NCBI GenBank assembly: GCA_016342355.1
Contig: JAEINP010000019.1
Location: 20,055-84,054 of the forward strand
Origin: Desulfatibacillum sp.
GTDB taxonomy: Bacteria > Desulfobacterota > Desulfobacteria > Desulfobacterales > Desulfatibacillaceae
DNA length: 64,000 nt
Direction of reading: 5' to 3'
Shown: positions 18,082 through 25,865 of the stretch, piece after piece
How positions within the stretch are numbered: position 1 is the stretch's first letter
How the letters are laid out: the number at the start of each line of letters is the position of its first letter
Position numbers and translations under genes: made by a program
Notes under the pieces: generated by a model
Told to the model about the DNA's origin: nothing
Seen by the model: the letters and a program-made list of their open reading frames with translations, nothing else
Database searches by the model: none

Positions 18082-18555
18082 GAATGTCGCTCCGACAGGC
18101 CGGCTGGGGGTGGGACCGGCACTGGAAAATGAGTAGCCCGACAAAAGAAAGGAGGGCGAGTTTCTAACCATTCACAATAAAATACCATACCTTATCCGAC
18201 CCTGTCACTGTTTTTTCAGGTTTTTTGTGCGCCTTGTCCGGAAAGCTCCTCTGAAATGTGAAATACCAAACACGGACTCTATGAAATTGTTCATTGACTA
18301 TCTTTTGGATATGTGGCATATAAGTATCAATTGGCGAGCATTAGACCCGCCGATTCGGGATGGGTGGAAAAAGGCTTTCAGCCTCCTGTCTACCCCTCCC
18401 AACATCAAACGGCAGGCGCACTAGTAGTATTGGGTTTATCTAAGAACCCACCCCACCGAAGTTGCGGTAAGGTAGTCTCGACTGCCTAAGACCGCCCCAT
18501 TTCTTGTAGTATATCCCCTTTTAATCTCCGTTTCCTTCAACCAGCCTGCCCTTTT
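18082..18555. other. Intergenic region upstream of the importer operon
   Basis: No convincing gene is present. A 65-residue plus-strand frame at 18227-18424 has no ribosome site and no recognisable sequence. A promoter-like pair TTGACT (18294-18299), 17 bases, CATATA (18317-18322) lies on the plus strand but leads into a convergent gene. The promoter of the importer operon should be near 18090-18220 on the minus strand; I cannot place it. Confidence 0.4.
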
Positions 18556-19338
18556 CTAAAGTGGTTTTCCCATAAAAATAACAGATTTTCCATGCACAGA
18601 ATAGGGAACTTCCTTGAATTCCCAAGCATATCCTTCTCCCAAAAGACCTGCCATGGCCATCATGTCGCGTTTTCGGTGGACGCGCATGGTGCTCACCAGA
18701 CCGTCCCAGGCGCCTAAGGGTAAAAGCGGCCCCAGAGTCACCAGGGCTTGAAGCACCCAGTCCAACCCTTGCTTTTCCGAGCGAAAGGGCCGCAATGCCC
18801 CTGCGGCAAAAAGCCATACAAAAAGGGACAAATACCTGCTCAGGTCGCCGTTCAGGCCTTCCACAATAAAAATGGCCCGTTGCTTGCTGACTGCATCGCG
18901 CAATATTTGCAGACCCAAATCCGGGGGAAAATGATGAAAGGCGTTATTGATCATGACCGCCTGGCAGTCAATGTCCCGGGGAACATCCGTGGCGCTTACC
19001 GGCGTGGGAATCATCTCCACCACGTCCGGATGGCGGGCGCAAACCCTTGCCATGGCTTCCTGATTGGGAAATAAATCCGACATGAGAAATTTTGGGGTGG
19101 GGGCCTGGACTTTTTCCATGGCCCGGACAAGGATGGATATGGGTTCCCCCGAACCGCTGCACAAGTCCAGGATGGTTTGGCATTGGACCTGTTGGCAGAA
19201 GTTGGTGAACTCGGGAACCACGTTTTCATAAACCCCGGCCATTTCCAAACCCTGGCCAAGGGTTTCCACAATGGCCTCCCGGATTGCTCCGGGCAGCCAT
19301 GCCTGATCGTTGAACTCAAAACCCTGAATGCGTCGCAT
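18556..19338 (-). CDS. Class I SAM-dependent methyltransferase
   Basis: A 260-residue protein with methyltransferase motif I TILDLCSGSGEPISIL, a post-I acidic strand KFLMSDLFPNQEA and motif IV-like QAVMINNAFHHFPPD. A hydrophobic stretch near LSLFVWLFAAGALRPF may touch the membrane. The substrate is unknown; the HHFPP loop resembles that of small-molecule methyltransferases. ATG 19338 has GGGGGAG five bases upstream; the open frame runs to 19671 but that part is antisense shadow of the PEBP gene. It sits 55 bases downstream of that gene. Confidence 0.75.
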   Translation of the reverse strand: MRRIQGFEFNDQAWLPGAIREAIVETLGQGLEMAGVYENVVPEFTNFCQQVQCQTILDLCSGSGEPISILVRAMEKVQAPTPKFLMSDLFPNQEAMARVCARHPDVVEMIPTPVSATDVPRDIDCQAVMINNAFHHFPPDLGLQILRDAVSKQRAIFIVEGLNGDLSRYLSLFVWLFAAGALRPFRSEKQGLDWVLQALVTLGPLLPLGAWDGLVSTMRVHRKRDMMAMAGLLGEGYAWEFKEVPYSVHGKSVIFMGKPL

Positions 19339-19393
19339 AATTCTCCCCCGGAATCCATGAAATCTTCCACGGAACTGTATGGGCCTATGGTGG

Positions 19394-19891
19394 TTATGGC
19401 TTTTTAAACGTGCCCATGATCTGGCCCTGAGCCAGGATGTGCCCCTGTATGGCTTTGACCAGGTGTTTCTTTTTGGTCTTTGCAGGGTCCAGACCCAGCA
19501 GGGTGTCCAGGGCGTACACGGTGAAAAAATACCGGTGGACGCCAAAAGGAGGCATAGGGCCGGCATAGCCGTTCTTCCCGTATCCGTTCTTGCCCTGCTT
19601 GATGCCGTTTTCCAGGCGGGCCTTGATGGGGAGGCCCGGTTCCAGGGCCGTGATGGCGGGTGGGATGTCATACACCACCCAGTGGGTGAAGTTGAACAGG
19701 CGCAGCCTGGGGGAGGGGGCGTCCGGATCGTTGGCGATAATGGCGTAGCTCATGACGCCTTCCGGAGCCCCTTCCCAGGCCAGGGGAATAGAAAAATTCT
19801 CCCCGTGTTGGGTGTGATCAATGGGCATGGGGTCCGAGTCCCTGAAGGCCGTACTCGTCACCCGAAATTTTTTGATGCCGTTAAGGTTCAT
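19394..19891 (-). CDS. YbhB/YbcL-type PEBP protein
   Basis: A 165-residue phosphatidylethanolamine-binding (Raf kinase inhibitor-like) protein. Family marks: the ligand-pocket DPDAPSP, FTHWVVYDIP, and the GVHRYFFTVYALD strand. Bacterial members have no settled function. ATG 19891 is preceded by AAGGAGG eight bases upstream. It lies between the DUF362 protein (41 bases upstream) and the methyltransferase, probably on one transcript. Confidence 0.92.
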   Translation of the reverse strand: MNLNGIKKFRVTSTAFRDSDPMPIDHTQHGENFSIPLAWEGAPEGVMSYAIIANDPDAPSPRLRLFNFTHWVVYDIPPAITALEPGLPIKARLENGIKQGKNGYGKNGYAGPMPPFGVHRYFFTVYALDTLLGLDPAKTKKKHLVKAIQGHILAQGQIMGTFKKP

Positions 19892-19932
19892 GTTTCCCCC
19901 CTCCTTAAACAAGTTCCTTGTATTTTAAATAG

Positions 19933-21042
19933 TTATTCCAATCGAATCAAATTATAGTCCTGGGTTCCCAGGCCAAGTTCCTCCCCGTAGGTTACCTGAA
20001 TGAGTCCCTGGGTGTAGCTCCGCATGCCCTGGAACTTATCCAGTCCGGGGTCGTGGTTTCCCTTTAAAAGATCATGCTGGTGGCCTGTCTGGCCATTGAC
20101 AAGGTCCAGGCTGGCCTTGTCCAGGGCGACCGGGTCCTTGGAAGCCAGGATGCCCACGTCCGGCACGATGGGAGCATCGCTCCATGGTACGCAATCGCAA
20201 TCCGGGGTCACGTTCTGGACAAAATTGATGAAGCCAATCTTGTCCAGTTTATCCTTGACCGCCCCGTAAGCGTACTCGGTCATGCGTTCCATAAAGTCCT
20301 TGATGTCTGTTCCCCAGTTGGGGTTGATGGCCTTTTCCGGGCATACAGTCATGCACTCGCCGCAGCCGATGCACAGCTTGGAGTCAATTTTGGAAAGCTC
20401 GTCCGTCACCACGGCGGCGGCCACCGGGCAGACTTCCTCGCAGCTTCCGCAGCCCGTGCATTTTTCCTTGTCCACTCTCATGGTGAGGTCGTGCTGCTGT
20501 TGTTTTCCGGCTGCCGGAGCGCATCCCATGGCAAGGTTTTTGATAGCCCCGCCCCAACCGGCCAATTCATGCCCCTTAAAATGGGAGAGCGCGATGATGG
20601 CGTTGGCGCTCACGATGTCCGAGGCGATTTTGACGGACTTGAAATGCTTTTTGTCGATCTCCACTTCCGTGATGTTCTTGCTGGTAAGGCCGTCGGCGAT
20701 AATCAAGGGCGCGCCCACCACGGAATAGGAAAAACCGTGTTCTATGGCGGTGATGAGATGGTCCACGGAATTGGACCGGCTGCCCGAGTACAAGGTGTTG
20801 GTGTCGGTGATAAAGGGTTTGGCCTTGGCTTCCTTGATTTTATCCACCACCTGACGCACATAGACCGGGCTGATAAAGGAATCGTTGCCCTTCTCTCCAA
20901 AGTGAATCTTGATGGCCGCCAGATCCTTTTTCTTAAGCAGACCGGCGAACCCCGCCTTGTCGAAAAGTTCCTGAATCCGGTTGATTTTGTTATTTTTCCA
21001 TGAACGTGTTTTAAAATCGGCGAAAAAGACATCTGAAGCCAT
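19933..21042 (-). CDS. DUF362 protein with two [4Fe-4S] ferredoxin motifs
   Basis: A 369-residue protein: the DUF362 domain fills most of the chain, with a bacterial ferredoxin insert at about residues 187-245 carrying CTGCGSCEEVCPVAA and CIGCGECMTVCPEKA, enough for two [4Fe-4S] clusters. No signal peptide is seen, so it is cytoplasmic. The exact reaction of this group is not established; electron transfer is the safe statement. AGGAGGT seven bases before ATG 21042 fixes the start. It follows an iron-sulfur flavoprotein gene, a plausible electron partner. Confidence 0.9.
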   Translation of the reverse strand: MASDVFFADFKTRSWKNNKINRIQELFDKAGFAGLLKKKDLAAIKIHFGEKGNDSFISPVYVRQVVDKIKEAKAKPFITDTNTLYSGSRSNSVDHLITAIEHGFSYSVVGAPLIIADGLTSKNITEVEIDKKHFKSVKIASDIVSANAIIALSHFKGHELAGWGGAIKNLAMGCAPAAGKQQQHDLTMRVDKEKCTGCGSCEEVCPVAAAVVTDELSKIDSKLCIGCGECMTVCPEKAINPNWGTDIKDFMERMTEYAYGAVKDKLDKIGFINFVQNVTPDCDCVPWSDAPIVPDVGILASKDPVALDKASLDLVNGQTGHQHDLLKGNHDPGLDKFQGMRSYTQGLIQVTYGEELGLGTQDYNLIRLE

Positions 21043-21169
21043 GGGTCCACCTCCTGGCAGGGGTTAGGGTGCGTGGGTAATTTATACATTTGTATCAGAA
21101 GGCCGGTGCTTCTTGCAACCGTTTGGCCTGGATTTCCGGAACGGAAGCCAAAATTCACGCACAGGGAAG

Positions 21170-21745
21170 TTACATGCCCATAATCCGTTTTCCGGCGTCC
21201 CGGGCCAGTTCAGTAAGCTCCGCCTTGGCTTTGGCGTCGTTTTTGTCGTAGACCCCGCAGGCCCGGACCGGGATGACCTCGGTGAATCCGTACCACCGGA
21301 AAAAAGCCTCGTACCGGGGGAATATGTCTGCGAACAGGGATTCGTCGGGCTGGCCCTGAGCCAGGACAAAGACCATCTTTTTGCCTGGAGGCAACCGGCT
21401 GGGATTGGCCTGTTTTACATATTCCGGCACCAGAAAACTGAAGGTCCGGTCGATGAAGGCTTTGGCCTGGGCGGTCACGTCGCCGTAATAGACCGGAGAA
21501 GCAAGCAACAGGGCGTCGCAGTCCAGGACCGAATCCAAAACCTGGGTCAAATCGTCTTTGACCACGCATTTTTCCGACTTGCCTTTGCACGACATGCACG
21601 CCTGGCATCCTTTGAAAGTCAGCTTGTTGAGCAAAAAGGTTTCCACTTCCGCGCCCTGTTCCTGGGCGGTCTGTGCGATCACTTCGGTCAGGTAGGCGGT
21701 ATTCCCTGTTTTTCTGGGGCTTCCTAAAACACATGTCACCTTCAT
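21170..21745 (-). CDS. Iron-sulfur flavoprotein, NADPH-FMN reductase family
   Basis: A 191-residue flavodoxin-fold protein opening MKVTCVLGSPRKTGNTA (FMN phosphate loop). Cys47, Cys50, Cys53 and Cys60 form a compact CX2CX2CX6C set, as in archaeal/anaerobe Isf proteins that carry a [4Fe-4S] cluster beside FMN. LLLASPVYYGDVTAQAKAFIDR is the second flavin loop. ATG 21745 has AAAGGAGG a few bases upstream. A paralogue with the same cysteine layout lies at 43098-43676. Confidence 0.88.
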   Translation of the reverse strand: MKVTCVLGSPRKTGNTAYLTEVIAQTAQEQGAEVETFLLNKLTFKGCQACMSCKGKSEKCVVKDDLTQVLDSVLDCDALLLASPVYYGDVTAQAKAFIDRTFSFLVPEYVKQANPSRLPPGKKMVFVLAQGQPDESLFADIFPRYEAFFRWYGFTEVIPVRACGVYDKNDAKAKAELTELARDAGKRIMGM

Positions 21746-22386
21746 GGACACTCCTCCTTTGGGGTTTGAGTTGAGCATCCCTTAAATACCATACCCGGCA
21801 CGGGCATATCAAAGCAAAAACCCCGAAGACCCAATCGCAAGGATTATCCAAAAGAATTTTTCAAAAGAAACGGGATGGGCTTGAAAGGATCTGGAAGATG
21901 ACAAAGGCGCAAGAAGGCAAAGGGGCCAAAGGGACCAAAGGGGCACTATCAAGACAGGGATCTGCACCTGCGCCTGGATTCGCTAACTATCTTTGACCCC
22001 GGTAGCACAAGACGCTGCAAGGGCCACCCTACTACTGCCCTGTAATGCCCGTGCCACCCGCGCCACTCGCGGGGATTTATCCCCCCTTGCATTTCGGCAC
22101 AATTTGCCATACATTAACCATAAATGACGAACAACGATACGATAGAAACTCAGGCATGATCACCGACTCACACCGGGGAAACAGCGCAATATTCGAAAAT
22201 GTGTAATTTTATCCTTTCCGCATATCACGCCGGGATAAATGGAATGACAAACTGCAACCCTCATGAAAGAGAAGGGTTTGCCTATCCCTTGGCGGGACTT
22301 CTAAAGGTGTCTTGTATGGGCACAAACGAACAAACCCGGTTGCTATGAGGGGCCTCCCAATTATTGTTGGGGTACAAGGAGAATTT
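21746..22386. other. Intergenic region with a 9-bp tandem repeat
   Basis: No gene is seen. At 21919-21945 the units AAAGGGGCC, AAAGGGACC and AAAGGGGCA lie in tandem. GC content falls to the right of about 22090, leading into the low-GC secreted gene. Confidence 0.5.
21919..21945. repeat. Three tandem 9-bp units
   Basis: Units AAAGGGGCC, AAAGGGACC, AAAGGGGCA are head to tail; they differ by single bases. Confidence 0.6.
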
Positions 22387-23145
22387 ATGAATCGTTCGGC
22401 AAACCTGTTTTTATTGGTAATTTTTCTCTGCTTCGCGCAAAACGCATTGGGAGGTTTGTTAAGTTTTCAGGTAGAAGCAGATCGTGCAACGAAGGCGTTA
22501 AACTGTTCGAGAGCCAAAATTTTGCCTGCAAGTTCTGGTATGGGGGCACTCTATGGATGCATAGCGGGCTCAGCTGAGACGGTGAAGCTCTTTATCAACG
22601 AAGCAGAAGATGTTGGCAAGGTGAAGAATGTTAAATTAATGTGGAATGATTGGTTCGTCGATGTAGGTTATGGCAAGCATGCTGACAAAAAGGAGGCCAC
22701 TGCCTTTGTCAAGGCTTTTGCAAGACTATATGCTCCCAACATGGAAAAAAAACTGATAGCCATCTTTTTTTCGAATTCCAATTCGACGTTGGAGATAGGT
22801 GACAACCAGATTGAATTCACCTATAGGCGAGGTTCAAAAATCGATGAACGATTATTCGTGCTTACTCCCAAGGCTGTGTTGGCTGTAAAAGAACAGGTAA
22901 ATAATAGTTCGGCTGATGAGTTCTGCATGTGTAAGGTCTTGGTATCAAAGGCTGTTGGATATCCCGAATCTCAATTGTCCGGGGATGGCGAGCCTACTCA
23001 GGAAGCTGGATACAAAAGTTTCATGATTAAAGGCCGAGGAAAGGACCTGTTCTTTTGCGAAATTCATTCTAATGGCCGCTATAAGATAAAAGCGGCATTA
23101 AATGGTAGCTTTCCCTTTAAATATATAGCTGAGGGCAAGTTCTGA
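22387..23145 (+). CDS. Secreted protein of unknown function
   Basis: A 252-residue protein that I do not recognise. The first 23 residues (MNRSANLFLLVIFLCFAQNA, then LGG) form a clear signal peptide, so it is exported. It contains four mature cysteines, including an FCMCK pair, and no membrane segment afterwards. ATG 22387 is chosen because AAGGAG lies 6 bases upstream; an earlier in-frame start at 22312 has none. The base composition is poorer in GC than its neighbours and codon use differs, which suggests acquisition by transfer. It stands alone, followed by a REP-like hairpin. Confidence 0.65.
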   Translation: MNRSANLFLLVIFLCFAQNALGGLLSFQVEADRATKALNCSRAKILPASSGMGALYGCIAGSAETVKLFINEAEDVGKVKNVKLMWNDWFVDVGYGKHADKKEATAFVKAFARLYAPNMEKKLIAIFFSNSNSTLEIGDNQIEFTYRRGSKIDERLFVLTPKAVLAVKEQVNNSSADEFCMCKVLVSKAVGYPESQLSGDGEPTQEAGYKSFMIKGRGKDLFFCEIHSNGRYKIKAALNGSFPFKYIAEGKF

Positions 23146-23167
23146 AAAAACGCGGGTGGCACCGGCA

Positions 23168-23210
23168 TGGGGTCAAATTTACGTTTGACGTTTGAGGGTG
23201 GTTTGATCCC
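23168..23210. repeat. REP-like hairpin element, copy 2
   Basis: GGGGTCAAA near the left end mirrors TTTGATCCC at the right end, and inside is ACGTTTGACGTTTGA. This core is shared with copies at 1128-1157 and (minus) 51531-51558. It follows the unknown secreted gene by 20 bases. Confidence 0.55.
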
Positions 23211-23330
23211 ATTTATGGCCTTTTCATTCTTGGCAAACCAGAAAATATTCGGTTCCTTGCCGTGTCTCATGGGTTTTGTCAAATTCAATGGTTGTGAGCC
23301 TGAACAGAGAGCTGAGAGCTGAAATGAGTG

Positions 23331-24956
23331 TCAGACCAAATCGGGATCTGTGAGGACCTCCACCAGGGCAGGGCCGTTGTGGGCGAATGCTTGTTCCAGG
23401 GCCCCGTCCAGTCGATAGACGGATTCCACGCGGATTCCCAAAGCCCCGCACAATTCGGCATATTGGGAAAAATCAGGATTGCGCAAAGACGTGGACCAGA
23501 TCGGCTTTTTATCGGCCTTTTGCTCCTTGGCGATCTTGCCCAGCCTGGAGTTGTTCAACAGAATGTGCTTGATAGGCATGCCGTACTTGACCGCCGTGGT
23601 CACCTCGCCCATGTACTGGCCAAAGCCCCCGTCCCCTGTCACCGCCACGATGGGCCGGTCCGGGCTGGCGCAATAAGCGCCTATGGCTGCCGGATATCCG
23701 AAACCGATGGACCCCAGCATCCCGGACATAAGTACACTCTGGTGCTTGCACTCAAAATATCTTCCAAAGGAATAGGTGTTGTCTCCCACGTCGGTGGTGA
23801 TGACCGCATTGGCTGGCACGCGCCGGTTCATGGCCTCGAAAAGCGCCGCGGAACTGATACCCTTTCCCTGGTCCCTGGAAGCTCTTTTGGACTTGGTTTC
23901 CCGCCAGTCGTTCCATTGGGCGGCCAGTTCCTGTCTGGCATCTTCTTTGGGGGCAATGCCGGACAGGGATTGGGCAAGGCCCTCCAGGGCGGCTCGGATA
24001 TCCCCCCAGACCGGCAGGGTGACGGGTTGGAATTTTCCCAAGGCTGTGGGGTCCAGGTCCACCTGGATAGTGGGGATGTCCTTTGCGATCCGGGTATGGC
24101 GGGCAAAGGAAGCGCCCAGGACCAGCAACAGGTCCGCACTTTTCATGGTCCGCATGGCAATGGGGGTCCCGCTCAGGCCCAGGACCCCGCAGGAAAGGGG
24201 ATGGGAGTCGGGGATGAATCCCTTGGCCTTGAAGGTGGTCATGACCGGAACGCCCCAATCCAGGGCAAATATAGCCACAAGCCCGGGGCATTGCTTGCAT
24301 CCATGCCCCATGATGATAACAGGCCGGCGGGCATTTTTGAACATTTCCGCGGCCCGGGCCAGATCCGTGGGCATGGGGGAAATCCTTGCCTCGGTGATTC
24401 TCCCCCGAGGGCTTCCGGGAAGGGTTTCCTGGTCCACTTCCAGTTCCTGGACATCATTGGGAAAGATCAGATGGGCCACATCGCGTTTTTGGACCGCGTT
24501 TCTAAGGGCCTGATTCATGAGTTCCGCATGGTTGCTGGAGCGAAACACTGTCTGGGAAAAACAGGCGGCGCCGTCAAAGGCGCGGGACAAATCCACTTCC
24601 TGAAAGCCGCCTATCCCCAAAAGCCCGGATGCCACCTGCCCGGTTAGAGCAATCACAGGCGCCCGGTCCAAATGGGCATCCCACAAACCAGTGAGAAGAT
24701 TGGTGGCCCCGGGGCCTGCTATGGAAAGGCACGCAGCAGGCACACCGGAAAGTTTGGCGTAGGCCGAGGCTGCAAAGGAGGCGGCCCCTTCGTGTCGAAT
24801 GCCGACAAACTCCAACTCGCCGGTCTGGCAGCGTTTGCGGATGGCTTCGGCCAGGCCAAGGTTGGAATGGCCCACCATGCCAAAAACGTGGCGGACACCC
24901 CATTGGATCAGGGTGTCCACCATGAGATCGCTCACATTTTTAGGCGTTGGTTCCAT
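23331..24956 (-). CDS. TPP-dependent enzyme, acetolactate synthase/pyruvate oxidase family
   Basis: A 541-residue three-domain thiamin-diphosphate enzyme. The activating Glu is in GIRHEGAASFAASAYAKLSG near residue 55; the TPP/Mg motif is GDGGFGQYMGE followed by ILLNNSRLG near residue 440. The middle domain could hold FAD as in pyruvate oxidase, but its reading is not decisive. Candidates are acetolactate synthase-like, pyruvate:quinone oxidoreductase, or an oxalyl/sulfopyruvate-type decarboxylase. It starts three bases after the rubrerythrin stop codon, so the two are one transcript under the same Fur-like control. Confidence 0.85.
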   Translation of the reverse strand: MEPTPKNVSDLMVDTLIQWGVRHVFGMVGHSNLGLAEAIRKRCQTGELEFVGIRHEGAASFAASAYAKLSGVPAACLSIAGPGATNLLTGLWDAHLDRAPVIALTGQVASGLLGIGGFQEVDLSRAFDGAACFSQTVFRSSNHAELMNQALRNAVQKRDVAHLIFPNDVQELEVDQETLPGSPRGRITEARISPMPTDLARAAEMFKNARRPVIIMGHGCKQCPGLVAIFALDWGVPVMTTFKAKGFIPDSHPLSCGVLGLSGTPIAMRTMKSADLLLVLGASFARHTRIAKDIPTIQVDLDPTALGKFQPVTLPVWGDIRAALEGLAQSLSGIAPKEDARQELAAQWNDWRETKSKRASRDQGKGISSAALFEAMNRRVPANAVITTDVGDNTYSFGRYFECKHQSVLMSGMLGSIGFGYPAAIGAYCASPDRPIVAVTGDGGFGQYMGEVTTAVKYGMPIKHILLNNSRLGKIAKEQKADKKPIWSTSLRNPDFSQYAELCGALGIRVESVYRLDGALEQAFAHNGPALVEVLTDPDLV

Positions 24957-24959
24957 CCC

Positions 24960-25481
24960 TTAAAAAGCCATGCAGGCAGGTTCGTAGTATTCCTGGGAAT
25001 ACTGGCAGCTTGGGCATTTCTTGGGGGGTTCTTTGGCTTCAATGATGTATCCGCAAATTCCGCACTTCCAGGTAATGGGTTCATCGCGTTTGAAGACCGT
25101 GCCGTTTTCCACCATTTCCAGGATTCTTTTATACCGTTCCCGATGCTCTGCTTCAATTTTGCCAACTTGCTTGAAAAGGCGGGCTGCGTCTTTGTCGCCT
25201 TCCTCTTCAGCTTGCTTGACAAAATCAGGATACATGGTCACGGTTTCGTAATCTTCGCCGCCAATGGCTTCTTTCAGGTTGGTTATGGTATCGCCCAGCC
25301 CGCCCATTCTTTTGAAATGGTCCTTGGCGTGCTGCATTTCGTTGAAGGCGGTTTCTTCAAAGATTTTAGCAATGTAGTGGTATCCTTCTTCCCGGGCGAC
25401 TTCAGCGAAAAAGGTATATTTATTCCTTGCCTGGGATTCTCCGGCAAAGGCGGCCGCGAGATTTTCCTGTGTTTTGGACAT
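24960..25481 (-). CDS. rbr: Rubrerythrin
   Basis: A 173-residue peroxide-scavenging protein. The ferritin-like diiron domain (about 1-135) carries the two ExxH-type helices seen at FAGESQARNKY, EETAFNEMQHAKDH and IEAEHRERY; the C-terminal rubredoxin-like domain has CGICGYIIEA and CPSCQ for the Fe(Cys)4 site. It reduces hydrogen peroxide in anaerobes with electrons from rubredoxin. ATG 25481 has AGGAGG seven bases upstream; a 15-residue longer frame lacks such a site. A promoter and a Fur-like box lie upstream. Confidence 0.95.
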   Translation of the reverse strand: MSKTQENLAAAFAGESQARNKYTFFAEVAREEGYHYIAKIFEETAFNEMQHAKDHFKRMGGLGDTITNLKEAIGGEDYETVTMYPDFVKQAEEEGDKDAARLFKQVGKIEAEHRERYKRILEMVENGTVFKRDEPITWKCGICGYIIEAKEPPKKCPSCQYSQEYYEPACMAF

Positions 25482-25527
25482 GGGTTCCTCCTGTGTCTTA
25501 TGAGTTATTTGGTCAGGATCATCCAAT

Positions 25528-25556
25528 ATTATAGTGGAATTTCCTTAGGGCGTCCA
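25528..25556 (-). promoter_or_regulatory. Rubrerythrin promoter
   Basis: On the minus strand TGGACG (25556-25551) is followed after 17 bases by a perfect TATAAT (25533-25528), 46 bases upstream of the start codon. Confidence 0.6.
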
Positions 25557-25576
25557 TCTTTTTGGCATTGCTAACA

Positions 25577-25595
25577 GATAATAATAATCATTGTC
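25577..25595. promoter_or_regulatory. Fur/PerR-type box upstream of rubrerythrin
   Basis: GATAATAATAATCATTGTC matches 17 of 19 bases of the classical Fur consensus GATAATGATAATCATTATC. It sits about 21 bases upstream of the -35 element. A Fur-family gene is found at 40370-40786. Confidence 0.6.
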
Positions 25596-25740
25596 AAGTG
25601 GAACCCGCTCCTAATCAAAGTTTTTTAGTTTTCGCCACCCGTGCTAACACCCCGCTCCATTATTGTCCAATGGCCGCGCGGCGCTTGAGGGGGCAAGTGC
25701 GGCTTTGGCGGAGCCCCGGATGACAGACAAGGCAAGAACC

Positions 25741-25770
25741 TTGACTTTGTAAGAGTCAATCTAATATAAC
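25741..25770 (+). promoter_or_regulatory. Hybrid kinase promoter within an inverted repeat
   Basis: TTGACT (25741-25746) and, 18 bases later, TATAAC (25765-25770) form a sigma70-like promoter. TTGACT and AGTCAA (25754-25759) are perfect arms 7 bases apart, so a repressor could cover the -35. Confidence 0.45.
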
Positions 25771-25865
25771 TATCATGGTTTTCTATTAAATATAGCCTTA
25801 AGTCAGTTTTACTTAACAAGGTCTTGAAAGAAAATTCCCGTCTTCCCACTCCATCTGAGGTGTAT

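Larger units (their letters stand above)
25482..25865. other. Divergent promoter region of rubrerythrin and hybrid kinase
   Basis: This 384-base gap holds the rubrerythrin promoter and Fur-like box on the left and the hybrid kinase promoter on the right. Nothing coding is seen. Confidence 0.6.

Noticed and set aside
18227..18424. 65-residue plus-strand frame near a TTGACT/CATATA pair
   Set aside because: No ribosome site, no recognisable sequence, and it runs into a convergent gene; more likely a chance frame.
20074..21003. 309-residue plus-strand open frame opposite the DUF362 gene
   Set aside because: Antisense shadow caused by GC-rich third positions; the ferredoxin motifs and ribosome site are on the minus strand.
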